In this document: one piece after another, positions 1 through 8,082 of the stretch | How positions within the stretch are numbered: the stretch's first letter is position 1 | Layout: each line of letters starts with the position of its first letter | NCBI GenBank assembly: GCA_052033505.1 | Contig: JBPOJN010000002.1 | Location: forward strand, 1-64,000 | DNA length: 64,000 nt | Source of the DNA: JBPOJN01 sp052033505 | GTDB taxonomy: Bacteria; UBA10199; JACPAL01; GCA-016699445 | Direction: 5' to 3' | Position numbers and translations under genes: made by a program | Notes under the pieces: model-generated | What the model was told of the DNA's origin: nothing | Seen by the model: the letters and a program-made list of their open reading frames with translations, nothing else | The model's database searches: none

Positions 1-84
1 CGTCACTCCGGTATCGCCAAAAACAGACCGGGAGCCTTTGCTATCGAACGCTTGAAGCTTTATCCCGACCGCGTCGCTGCTTGA
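1..84 (+). CDS. C-terminal fragment of an unidentified gene
   Basis: Frame 1 is open from the window edge for 27 codons and ends in TGA at 82-84. The visible tail reads ...FAIERLKLYPDRVAA. It could be the end of a real plus-strand gene converging on citrate synthase, but too little is visible to name a family. A chance open frame of this length is also possible. Confidence 0.35.
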   Translation, partial: RHSGIAKNRPGAFAIERLKLYPDRVAA

Positions 85-138
85 TCAACTCACCTTCGTG
101 TCCGATATGTGTGGAACTAATACAAATATTTGAAACGA

Positions 139-1275
139 CTATCGCTGGTCGATCGGTACGTACTTGAGGTTCCGCGGGCCGATGTATTCCGAAAGCGGGC
201 GGATCAGGCGGTTATTGCGATACTGCTCGAGGATGTGGGCGGCCCAGCCGGCCGAGCGGGACATCGCGAAGATGGCCGTGAAGAGATCCACCGGGATGCC
301 CATGGTCTGGTAGAGCGTCGCGGAGAAGAAGTCGACGTTCGGATCCATGCCTTTGATCTCTTTCATGATTTTCTGGATCTCGATGCTCATGTCGAACCAC
401 TTCGTCTGGCCGCTGGCCTTGCAGAATTTTTCCGACATGTCCTTTAAGTGCGCCGCGCGCGGGTCGATCGTTTTGTAAATACGGTGGCCGAATCCGAAGA
501 TGAGTTGTTTCTCGGCGAGTTTTGCTTCGACGTAGGGCCGCACGTTCTCGATGCGGCCGATTTCGCGGAGCGTCTTGATGACTTCTTCGTTGGCGCCGCC
601 GTGCAGCGGGCCTTTGAGCGCGGCGATCGCGGCAGTTACGGCGGAGTAGACGTCGGAGAGCGTCGCCGCGACGGTGCGCGCGGTGAAGGTCGAGGCGTTG
701 AAGCCGTGTTCGGCGTGCAGGACGAGGGCGGCGTCCATGGCCTTGACGGCTTCGGGCAGAGGATCTTTACCGGTCAATTGATAGAGGAAACGCTCGGCGA
801 TCGATTGGCCTTTTTTGGGAGCCACGTACTGATGGCCTTTGCGGAAACGGTCGAAAGCGGCGACGAGCGTCGGGATCTTCGCGATGATGCGCAGGGCCTT
901 GTTTTCGTTGGCCGACATCGCGCGGTCTCCGGCCTCGGGATCGAAGTGCGCGTGCATGGAGACGAACGTACGCAGCATGCCCATGCCGGACAAGCGCGGG
1001 GCGAGCTTTTTCAGGATCTCGGCGATTTCGTGCGGGATCTCTGAGTATTCCTCGAGAGCCGCGTGCAGGTCCTGCAATTCGCGCTTGTTAGGGAGCCTTT
1101 CGTGCAAGAGGAGATGGATGACTTCCTCGAACGTCGCGTGTTCGGCTAAGTCCTTGATGTCGTAGCCGCAATAAATCAGTTCCCCTTTTTGGCCGTCGAT
1201 ATCGCAAAGTTTGGTTTGCGCGGCGACGATGCCTTCGAGACCCGCTTTGAAAGTTTCCGATTTATTTTCCGCCAT
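139..1275 (-). CDS. gltA: Citrate synthase
   Basis: Condenses oxaloacetate and acetyl-CoA to citrate, the first step of the TCA cycle, in the cytoplasm. The 378-residue protein has the family signatures in order: LHAEHGFNAS near residue 186, GPLHGGANE near 222 (His225), the FGFGHRIYK block near 260 (His264), and the catalytic Asp in PNVDFF near 315. Its length matches the short bacterial form that also includes 2-methylcitrate synthases, so methylcitrate synthase is the alternative; no prp neighbours are visible. The start at MAENKSE is preferred to an upstream in-frame start because AAAGGAG lies just before it. It is transcribed divergently from the ChaN-like gene, with only 44 bases between the two start codons. 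Confidence 0.93.
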   Translation of the reverse strand: MAENKSETFKAGLEGIVAAQTKLCDIDGQKGELIYCGYDIKDLAEHATFEEVIHLLLHERLPNKRELQDLHAALEEYSEIPHEIAEILKKLAPRLSGMGMLRTFVSMHAHFDPEAGDRAMSANENKALRIIAKIPTLVAAFDRFRKGHQYVAPKKGQSIAERFLYQLTGKDPLPEAVKAMDAALVLHAEHGFNASTFTARTVAATLSDVYSAVTAAIAALKGPLHGGANEEVIKTLREIGRIENVRPYVEAKLAEKQLIFGFGHRIYKTIDPRAAHLKDMSEKFCKASGQTKWFDMSIEIQKIMKEIKGMDPNVDFFSATLYQTMGIPVDLFTAIFAMSRSAGWAAHILEQYRNNRLIRPLSEYIGPRNLKYVPIDQR

Positions 1276-1319
1276 GACGGCTCCTTTGAATTGATGATGT
1301 CCTGTGTTACTAACATACC

Positions 1320-2933
1320 ATGGCGACCGGCCGTCACCAAAAAAATCTCTCACCCCGCGAAGAACTGTTGAAACTTCAGAGGAAAATTTTCGCCCGTAAC
1401 CAGAAGATCATCCACCACAAGGCGCGGGTGGCGGAAAAAGGCTTCGATGCCTACGAGAAAAGCTACCTCCGCCGCGTCCGCGACTTCGAGCGCCCCGCGA
1501 GTCTCGAAGAATTCGTATCCCTCATCAAGGCCGCCGAAGTGGTCTACGTCGGCGACTATCATACGAATCCCCAGTCGCAGCGCACGCTGCTGCGGCTTTT
1601 GAAGCGCACCATCCCGATCGATCCCGACTTGGCCCTCTGCGTGGAGATCGTCGAGAGCCGGCACCAGCATCATCTGGACGATTATTTTTGCGGAAAGATT
1701 TCCGAGGGTGTTTTCTTAAAAAAGATTGGTTTCGAGAAGAATTGGTCCCTGGCCCTCTGGAAGAATTTCAAGCCCATCCTGGATTTCGCGCGCGAATACC
1801 GCGTGCCCGTCTTCGGCGTCGAATATTCTTTGAGCGGAAAAGTGCCGCTCGTCCAGCGCGACGCCGAGACCGCGCGCACGATTGCGGGCTTGATCGAGAA
1901 GCACCACGACAAGAAATTCTTCGTTTTCGTAGGGGATCTGCACGTGGCGCCCGCGCATTTGCCGGATCGGGTCGCGACCGTCTTAGCGGAGCATGATGTC
2001 GTCGCCTCCGACCTGATCCTGTATCAGAATAGCGAGGCGATCTACTGGAAGCTCGCGGAAGCCGAAATGGAGCATCTAGTCGAAATCGTAAAAATCTCGG
2101 ACCGGGAATTCTGCATCATCAACACGCCCCCGATCCTCTGGCAGCAGAGCTTCTTAAACTGGCTTGATCCCGAGGACGGTGAGATCGAGTTCGGCGACGC
2201 GCGTCCGGGATTCCTGAATATGATGGCGCGTATCGCGGAATTCTTGGACCTTTGCATACCCGAGAAGGCCTTGAAAAAGTCCGAAGAAGTCGAAGTCTTC
2301 ACCTCCGGGGATTTGAGCTTTTTGGACGGGTTGAAAGAAGACGGCGAGATCTCGGCTAAGGATTTAAGGCAGATCAAGCGGCAGATATTGGATTCCGAGA
2401 GTTACTGCATCCCTCACCGCAATTACGTTTATCTGGGAAATCTTTCGGTGAACCACGTCGCCGAAGAGGCGGCGCATTACCTGAAATATCTCTGTTCGGG
2501 GCGCATCCGCACGAAAGGCCGCGAGGACGATTTTTACGCGAAGGTGATCGAGGAGGCGCTCGGGTTTTTTGGATCGAAGATCGTGAACCACAAGCGGAAA
2601 TGTTTCCACGAAAAGGAATACCGCTCTCCGATCCGGCGGGACGATTCGGTTTCTCGGCTGATCTTAAGGCACCGCGATCTCGATCGTCGAGGGTCGGCCG
2701 CACGGCCGAAGTCGTTATTTCCGGCGCATCCGCATCTTGCGTTCAACGTTGCGCACGGGCTTGGATACATGCTGGGCGACCGGCTGTATTACGGATTGAT
2801 CGAGAACGTCGTGGATAAGGAAGAAGCGCGGGAGATTTTTATAAAACATTTTGGCGCGAAGGGCGCTGCGTATGCGCTCTATAAAAAACTAGACCGTAAA
2901 CTGCGATCGGTCAAAATTCCGGGGAGGGTTTGA
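1320..2933 (+). CDS. ChaN-like (haem-binding uptake/Tiki superfamily) protein
   Basis: A 537-residue protein whose first half matches the ChaN-like fold: VVYVGDYHTNPQSQ near residue 75, LALCVEIVESRHQHHL near 102, an FGVEY segment, and KFFVFVGDLHVAPAHLP near 198. This pattern of acidic and His residues is typical of the family, known for a haem-binding lipoprotein of Campylobacter and related to Tiki-type proteases. The C-terminal half (about 290-537) is not recognised. No signal peptide or lipobox is seen, unlike classical ChaN, so a cytoplasmic location is possible. It starts 44 bases from divergent gltA, and its 3' end overlaps the next convergent gene by 23 bases. The family call is fairly firm; haem as ligand is an inference. 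Confidence 0.75.
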   Translation: MATGRHQKNLSPREELLKLQRKIFARNQKIIHHKARVAEKGFDAYEKSYLRRVRDFERPASLEEFVSLIKAAEVVYVGDYHTNPQSQRTLLRLLKRTIPIDPDLALCVEIVESRHQHHLDDYFCGKISEGVFLKKIGFEKNWSLALWKNFKPILDFAREYRVPVFGVEYSLSGKVPLVQRDAETARTIAGLIEKHHDKKFFVFVGDLHVAPAHLPDRVATVLAEHDVVASDLILYQNSEAIYWKLAEAEMEHLVEIVKISDREFCIINTPPILWQQSFLNWLDPEDGEIEFGDARPGFLNMMARIAEFLDLCIPEKALKKSEEVEVFTSGDLSFLDGLKEDGEISAKDLRQIKRQILDSESYCIPHRNYVYLGNLSVNHVAEEAAHYLKYLCSGRIRTKGREDDFYAKVIEEALGFFGSKIVNHKRKCFHEKEYRSPIRRDDSVSRLILRHRDLDRRGSAARPKSLFPAHPHLAFNVAHGLGYMLGDRLYYGLIENVVDKEEAREIFIKHFGAKGAAYALYKKLDRKLRSVKIPGRV

Positions 2934-5871
2934 GATTTTGATGAAGCCCGGAGATTTGTTTTCTGTGTTTTAAATAAAACAAAACGATTTTCTGTTCGAA
3001 CGATTGGTGCGTGCTTGATTTTGCCAACGCTTTGTATTCGTCCATGACCGCTTTGTCTTGCCTGCATAGCCCGTTCAAAACGCAAATCATCCTCAGCGTG
3101 ATATCGGAATGCGGTTTGCGGCCGGAAATTTCGTAAAATTGACGGCAGACGGAGAGCTGCTCTTCTGGGACGGCTTTTAATTCTGGGAAGCGATCCAGGA
3201 ATTTCGAAAAGTCCAGCCACAAGTGGGGTGCATGCTGTGAGTGAATATGCAAAATACTCTGTGCGAAATAAAAAAGAACGCTCTCGGTCCAGTCTTCTTC
3301 TGGGCTTAAAAAAAGCCAGTGCGCTGATATGCGCCGGGCATCTTGAAAAGGCTTTTTAAGGGCGTACCCATGGATGCGATAGACTTTTTCCAGGTCGGAA
3401 AGTTTTTGAAAAATCCATTTCTTCATGCGTGTGTAGGCGTCATCGGAATCTGAAAATTCCTCGGCGGGTTGTGATTCCTGGAGAAAATGCTCGGCGACTT
3501 CCGGGGTCAGTTCGTAAAAAGAGGAGAGATCCACCAGAGAAGGGCGCTTGGAAGGATTTTTATGGGGTTGATTGATGTCCTTGGTGCGCTTGAGTCTTAA
3601 CTCCAGGTAGCGTTTTAAAATTTCCCTCGAAATCGAATCCAGAAAATCCAAATGAAGCTCGTCGGAGGACGGGACCTCGGTCTCTTTCATGATATTTTCG
3701 AATTCATCTCTCGCCCAAGAGCCCCAGACTTTTTTGAGAACGCGGGCGGTGGTTTCGAAACGTTTCCATAAGGCGGCTATTTCTGGAGACGTCTCTTGAG
3801 GAATCGGCGCCAAGTCTTGAGAGAGAATCTCTGGCAGACCCTGAATGATTTTCTCGGCCTGCACAGTATCCAGGACCCTCAGAGTGTGATCGACGATTTT
3901 GGGATGATATTTGGACGCGAGCTCCGTCAGGCGCCGATGTGTCCAGCACGCAAGGGCCGCTAGATCCGCGCCGCGATCCGCGAGGAAGGCAGCTTGTGTG
4001 AAGAGATCGTCTATGTCCTTGAAGATGGTAGCGCCTATGGTTCCCGGGCACGGAGAGGGAAAAATTTTGGACAGAAAGGTATGAAATTTTACGAGCGGAG
4101 CTGTTTCTTTTTGGGCCCAGAAAGCGTGAGTGGCCTCCGAACGGGCATATTTGGCCATCGTTTCGCGAGGCTCGAGGTCATGTTCGAACGCGTCCAGCAT
4201 CAGCCCCACCTCTTCTGAAAAAACGACGCGGGATTCGGGAAGGGACGGGGTTAAGAGCAAGGTGCGTCTCTGCTCCTGATAAAAAACTTCTAATTCATGA
4301 GTATAGGCCGCTTCCGGGTCTTCGAATTTTTGGGATTTTTTCCACAGAGCTTGGAAGACCGCGATCGTCTTAGGGGGCAGGTCCTTTCGACTCAAAAAAA
4401 TCGGAAGGGACTCGCTCTCGAGTTCGGGGAAATAAGCGACCTTCGGGGAGACGCGCCTTATTTCCGCATAATGAGATGTCGCCATTTTGGCGATCTCTGC
4501 CACGGAATCCCCGGGAACGAAGGCCTCGATGGTGAGGCGGATTTCCTCCGCGAGAGTTTTCGAGGAAGGGTCTGAGTCCCGTTCTAAAAAGGCGAGAAGC
4601 GTGAGGAGGCTACGGCCTTCTTCGCAGAAAAAAGCCGCGTCGATTTCGGGGAGCTGATCGAGGAAAGTGAGGAAAGTAAGCGCGTTGCCGTGGCATTCCG
4701 GAAAGGATTCCAAAAAAGCCGGGGAGACCGGAATCGCCATGAGCTTTCGGGTTTGTTCGCGATAAACTTTTTCTTCGGCCGGGTCCGTAGGGTCGGTGCG
4801 GCTTATGATATTCATGGTACCGGAAGTCTCACTCCTGGCGATCGGCCACGAATATTCGTCTTTCAAGTGGCGGTGGCCCCCACAGGTTTGCCAAATGCGG
4901 AAAGGCACCCCCATGATATCCTTAAGAATGGTTTGCAAGGTCTCTAGGAGTTTCGATGAAATTTTGGCCCCATAAAAAACGTATTCTACTCCCTTCAATC
5001 CATTCTGTTGGACAACTAAGGCATGACGAAAGGCTTGAAGGGCAGTTTTTGCCATTTCACTGGGATCGGGATCCCCTCTGGAGGTCTTGACCTCGACGAT
5101 GTGGGTATCCTGTTTATTGCCAACGCTCAAATCGACGTAGGTGTTGTTTTGCAGTGAATAATTTAGAGCTAGTTCCGGGGGAAGGTCAGGTGCGAGATAT
5201 TGCTCAATGAAAAGCCGTGCTGTTTCGGGAAGAACAACCCAATTCACACTGAATTTTTTGTCTAGATGGATAAGGCTTTCGTTTTGCTGAACACGCCAAA
5301 AGGCTTCTTCGTATTCGCACCATAGGGAAATGATTTCTATCTGGTATTTCGAAAGAAACCTTTCGTTTTTTTCTAGAGGAATGAACCCATGTTCCACATT
5401 CCGCACGCCGGCCTGGTGGAGAAAGACGATGCGTCTTAATATTTTTTCCACGCTCAAATTCCGCCCCAATCGGACATGGGGATTGGCCAGAAAGGCCTGG
5501 ATGTATTTTTCTTTGACGCCTTTTTCCCTCAAGAGAGCCACGCCTTGTTCACGCGCGGATGGGGGCGGCGTCGCGCCTAGGGAGACACGAAGCGAAAGCA
5601 GGTAAGGATTGTCGCCGGGGACGGAAGCAAAAGTACGTTCGATATGCGCCAGCAGGGCGGACCTTGGTTCTTGAGAGGACGGGCGATGGAGTTTAGCGGC
5701 GGCAGCGGCGAGGAACCTCGCGACGTATTCGGGGCCTTTCTCTCGGACGGTCTCCAGGAGCTGGTGCGCGGCCCGTGCGTCGGTGTGCGGGCGCGATCTG
5801 TCCGTCGCCCGAAGGAAATCAGCGACGAGATGGCGCAAAGAAATGGGCGAAGGAGCGGCGACGACGGCCAT
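2911..5871 (-). CDS. Large unknown protein with a PD-(D/E)XK-like motif
   Basis: A 986-residue protein of unrecognised family. No signal peptide or transmembrane segment is evident. Around residues 244-262 the sequence YVDLSV...DTHIVEVKTS places Asp247, Glu260 and Lys262 in the D-x(n)-ExK arrangement of PD-(D/E)XK nucleases, on predicted strands and followed by a helix (AKTALQAFRHAL) as in that fold. The downstream ~650 residues are helix-rich, with no motif I recognise. No helicase, methylase or other defence partner is adjacent, so a restriction-like role is only a possibility. It converges on the ChaN-like gene with a 23-base overlap. The ORF is certain; function is unknown. Confidence 0.85.
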   Translation of the reverse strand: MAVVAAPSPISLRHLVADFLRATDRSRPHTDARAAHQLLETVREKGPEYVARFLAAAAAKLHRPSSQEPRSALLAHIERTFASVPGDNPYLLSLRVSLGATPPPSAREQGVALLREKGVKEKYIQAFLANPHVRLGRNLSVEKILRRIVFLHQAGVRNVEHGFIPLEKNERFLSKYQIEIISLWCEYEEAFWRVQQNESLIHLDKKFSVNWVVLPETARLFIEQYLAPDLPPELALNYSLQNNTYVDLSVGNKQDTHIVEVKTSRGDPDPSEMAKTALQAFRHALVVQQNGLKGVEYVFYGAKISSKLLETLQTILKDIMGVPFRIWQTCGGHRHLKDEYSWPIARSETSGTMNIISRTDPTDPAEEKVYREQTRKLMAIPVSPAFLESFPECHGNALTFLTFLDQLPEIDAAFFCEEGRSLLTLLAFLERDSDPSSKTLAEEIRLTIEAFVPGDSVAEIAKMATSHYAEIRRVSPKVAYFPELESESLPIFLSRKDLPPKTIAVFQALWKKSQKFEDPEAAYTHELEVFYQEQRRTLLLTPSLPESRVVFSEEVGLMLDAFEHDLEPRETMAKYARSEATHAFWAQKETAPLVKFHTFLSKIFPSPCPGTIGATIFKDIDDLFTQAAFLADRGADLAALACWTHRRLTELASKYHPKIVDHTLRVLDTVQAEKIIQGLPEILSQDLAPIPQETSPEIAALWKRFETTARVLKKVWGSWARDEFENIMKETEVPSSDELHLDFLDSISREILKRYLELRLKRTKDINQPHKNPSKRPSLVDLSSFYELTPEVAEHFLQESQPAEEFSDSDDAYTRMKKWIFQKLSDLEKVYRIHGYALKKPFQDARRISAHWLFLSPEEDWTESVLFYFAQSILHIHSQHAPHLWLDFSKFLDRFPELKAVPEEQLSVCRQFYEISGRKPHSDITLRMICVLNGLCRQDKAVMDEYKALAKSSTHQSFEQKIVLFYLKHRKQISGLHQNLKPSPEF

Positions 5872-5975
5872 GATCGTAGAATCGGAGAGATAATGAAAAC
5901 GTTTCGGAGAAAATTAGTGATTTCAGACGCTTAGCGACTCAATGCGGCGGGGTGATCGGTGCATCGGTCGGCAAA

Positions 5976-6638
5976 TCAATAGATCGGCAGGTTACATTCG
6001 CTCTCGGGGAGGCCATTGCTGTTTAGGCAACGTAGGTGATCGGCGGCGTTCTTGTAGTTTTGAGCCGCTGCTTGTTCCCAATACTTCTTGGCCGCTTCCC
6101 TGTCCTTCGCGACGCCGACGCCTTCTTTATAGAAAAAACCGAGCTTATACTGCGAAGCGGCATAGCCTTGCTGCGCGGATTTCAGGAGCCACTGGGCACT
6201 CTTCGCTTCGTCTTTCGCGAAGCCTTGGCCGTTCAAGTACATCATGGCGAGCAGGAATTGCGCTTTCGGGTGGTTTTGATTCGCGGCTTTGTCGCACCAC
6301 ACGGCGGCTTCCTGGAAATTTTGGGCGCTCAAGTCGGCCGAACAGAGATTGTTTTGGGCGCTCAAATGGCCTTGGTTCGCCGCCTTTTTGTACCAAACGA
6401 TCGCGACCTCGTTGTTTGCTTCTGTGCCTTTGCCGGTTTGGTACATCCAGCCGACGCGATATTGGGCTTCGGCGTTTCCTTGTTCCGCTTTTTCCTTCAA
6501 CGGGCCGAGCGCTTCGGCGAATTGTCCCTTTTCGAATAAGGCGGCCCCGGGACCCAAGTCTTGAGGCGTTTGTGCGGACACGGAGACTGACAGGAGAAGC
6601 GCAGTTAGGGAGAAGAGGTGAAGTTTGGATTTTTGCAT
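5976..6638 (-). CDS. Sel1-repeat (TPR-like) exported protein
   Basis: A 220-residue protein with an N-terminal signal peptide (MQKSKLHLFSLTALLLSVSVSA, cleavage after VSA). Four to five Sel1-like repeats of about 36 residues follow, with the signature A..G...AQY.LG.MY..G.G: for example AEAQYRVGWMYQTGKG near residue 55, AQFLLAMMYLNGQG near 130 and ASQYKLGFFYKEGVG near 165. Sel1 repeats form alpha-alpha solenoids that act as protein-interaction scaffolds, often in the periplasm or at the envelope. The partner cannot be deduced. It stands alone between two unknown minus-strand genes. Confidence 0.87.
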   Translation of the reverse strand: MQKSKLHLFSLTALLLSVSVSAQTPQDLGPGAALFEKGQFAEALGPLKEKAEQGNAEAQYRVGWMYQTGKGTEANNEVAIVWYKKAANQGHLSAQNNLCSADLSAQNFQEAAVWCDKAANQNHPKAQFLLAMMYLNGQGFAKDEAKSAQWLLKSAQQGYAASQYKLGFFYKEGVGVAKDREAAKKYWEQAAAQNYKNAADHLRCLNSNGLPESECNLPIY

Positions 6639-6680
6639 GCCTGAGTCTCTAACCGAAACTCAGTGCGAATTGAAATGTTT

Positions 6681-7549
6681 TTACTCGGATGCGACGGGCT
6701 CTGGTGGCGCCGTCAGGTCGCGCGCCAATGTGCGTAAGTTTTCCTTCAAAACCAAATATCGGCAAAACTTCTGAAACGGAGGTGGATTTCTGGGAGCGTA
6801 AGTCTGGATCCAAGCGAGGTAGAAAGCGATTTTTTGCAAAGGGCTTAACTCCCCGTAAGTCGTTACGGAGGCCAGATTTTTTTTATAAAACGAGACCGTT
6901 CGCTGAAGTTTTTTGGCGTTCGGTTCGCGGCCGTAAGCCATGAAAATTCTCCCGGAGACCATCCATCTTTTTTGGAAAAACAGGATCGAAGTCTGGACTT
7001 GGGACGGGGTTTCAGAGGCTTGCAGGTTATGTAAAAACACTTCTTTCGCATATTTCGGAGCGGCCTGGATCACACTCCAAGGCGGAAAACCGCAAGCGTC
7101 GCCGAAGGTCTTTTCGCACCTTGCTATGGCGGAGGAGAGCGCAGCTTGCGCCTGGTTATGGATGATACCGGGAGTGCTTTGAAGACGTGCGGCATAAGCC
7201 GTATCTGCGCTCGGGGAATTCCCGTTTACCAACTGCGCCCACGTATGGGTGGGGATACTGAAAACGAAAGTCGATAGTCTTTGCTGGGCTTCGAGGCGGA
7301 GATTGTTTTCGCCAGACAGGATTTTCGCTTCAAGATCTTCGATAAGCCGCTCTAGCTCCGTCGCGGCCCGGTTGTTCAAGGGACGCAAGCGCTCTTGCAG
7401 GGCGCGCAAAGGCAGAAGAAGGTTACGGGGACGTTCTTACGGGGACGTTCTTCCAGAATGAATTGCGCCGCGCCTTGCAAGCTTTGCGGGCGTTTCCCAG
7501 CATGGGTCATTAAGGACAATGCGTTGATAGTCGGCTTTAGGGGAGTCAT
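6681..7549 (-). pseudogene. Frameshifted unknown gene (third of the 12.3-6.7 kb set)
   Basis: The downstream open frame (6681-7409, 242 residues, apparent TTG start) is an unrecognised soluble, helix-rich protein with no signal peptide. A natural ATG lies at 7549, only 5 bases beyond the stop of the upstream gene, but its frame is broken by a tandem copy of a 14-base unit at 7423-7450. Removing one copy joins the frames exactly and gives a 275-residue protein beginning MTPLKPTINALS and running through ERPRNLLLPLRALQERL, a plausible helix. The extra copy creates a TAA at 7437-7439. This is either a sequencing or assembly error, a recent inactivating duplication, or slippage-based on/off switching. 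Confidence 0.7.
7423..7450. repeat. 14-base perfect tandem duplication
   Basis: The unit TTACGGGGACGTTC is present twice head to tail (7423-7436 and 7437-7450). Because 14 is not a multiple of three, the second copy shifts the reading frame of the minus-strand gene that spans it. Confidence 0.95.
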
Positions 7550-7554
7550 GAAGA

Positions 7555-8043
7555 TTACGCCGCCGACTTTTGGGATTTTTTCCCGGCGGGAGACCGGAGC
7601 TGCCAGTTCCAGGGGAGAATTTCGAAGAGATCGTACACCAGTGCGATGACTTTTGTTTTATCACCGAATTGACTGAGGCCGACCGACCATCCCTGTCCGC
7701 GTTCGATCCAGATTTTCGGGCATAAATAAACGCCGGTTCTGTAGTGAGGATCGAGATCAGGTGGAAGGGTTTCGGAGAGCATGAGTGCTCCTGGGAGGAT
7801 ATTGTCGGCCGGCACGCGTGCCCCGACCGTCAAAAGCATCCGATCTTTTTTCCGGGGAGGCCTCGCGAATATTTCGTACGCCAGTCGGTCCAAGTCTCTT
7901 GGGACGGCCGTCAGTTCCCGGAGAGCCGTTCCTGCGGGTGCGAGTTGGATGAGACCCGTTCCATCGGCTCTTAGAGGGGGCCCTTCCAGTAGCGACGTCG
8001 GAGTGAACGGGGCGATAGCTTTAATCAGCCGCATGCTTCCCAT
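7555..8043 (-). CDS. Unknown 162-residue protein
   Basis: No family recognised. It is a soluble-looking protein with no signal peptide, rich in Pro and Leu, with a basic tail (PAGKKSQKSAA). It lies 39 bases after the giant membrane-protein gene and 5 bases before the natural start of the frameshifted gene at 7549, so the three are very probably co-transcribed. A second in-frame ATG (MRLIKAI) four codons in is an equally possible start. Confidence 0.75.
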   Translation of the reverse strand: MGSMRLIKAIAPFTPTSLLEGPPLRADGTGLIQLAPAGTALRELTAVPRDLDRLAYEIFARPPRKKDRMLLTVGARVPADNILPGALMLSETLPPDLDPHYRTGVYLCPKIWIERGQGWSVGLSQFGDKTKVIALVYDLFEILPWNWQLRSPAGKKSQKSAA

Positions 8044-8082
8044 TCGTCGGCGCCACCGGATGGTTGCTCAAAAAGACGCGAC

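Noticed and set aside
448..1044. Long plus-strand ORF opposite citrate synthase
   Set aside because: It is a shadow of gltA, rich in Arg/Gly/Asp with no family pattern.
2911..5871. Restriction-modification or other defence system
   Set aside because: The nuclease-like motif alone is not enough; no methylase, helicase or known defence partner is adjacent.
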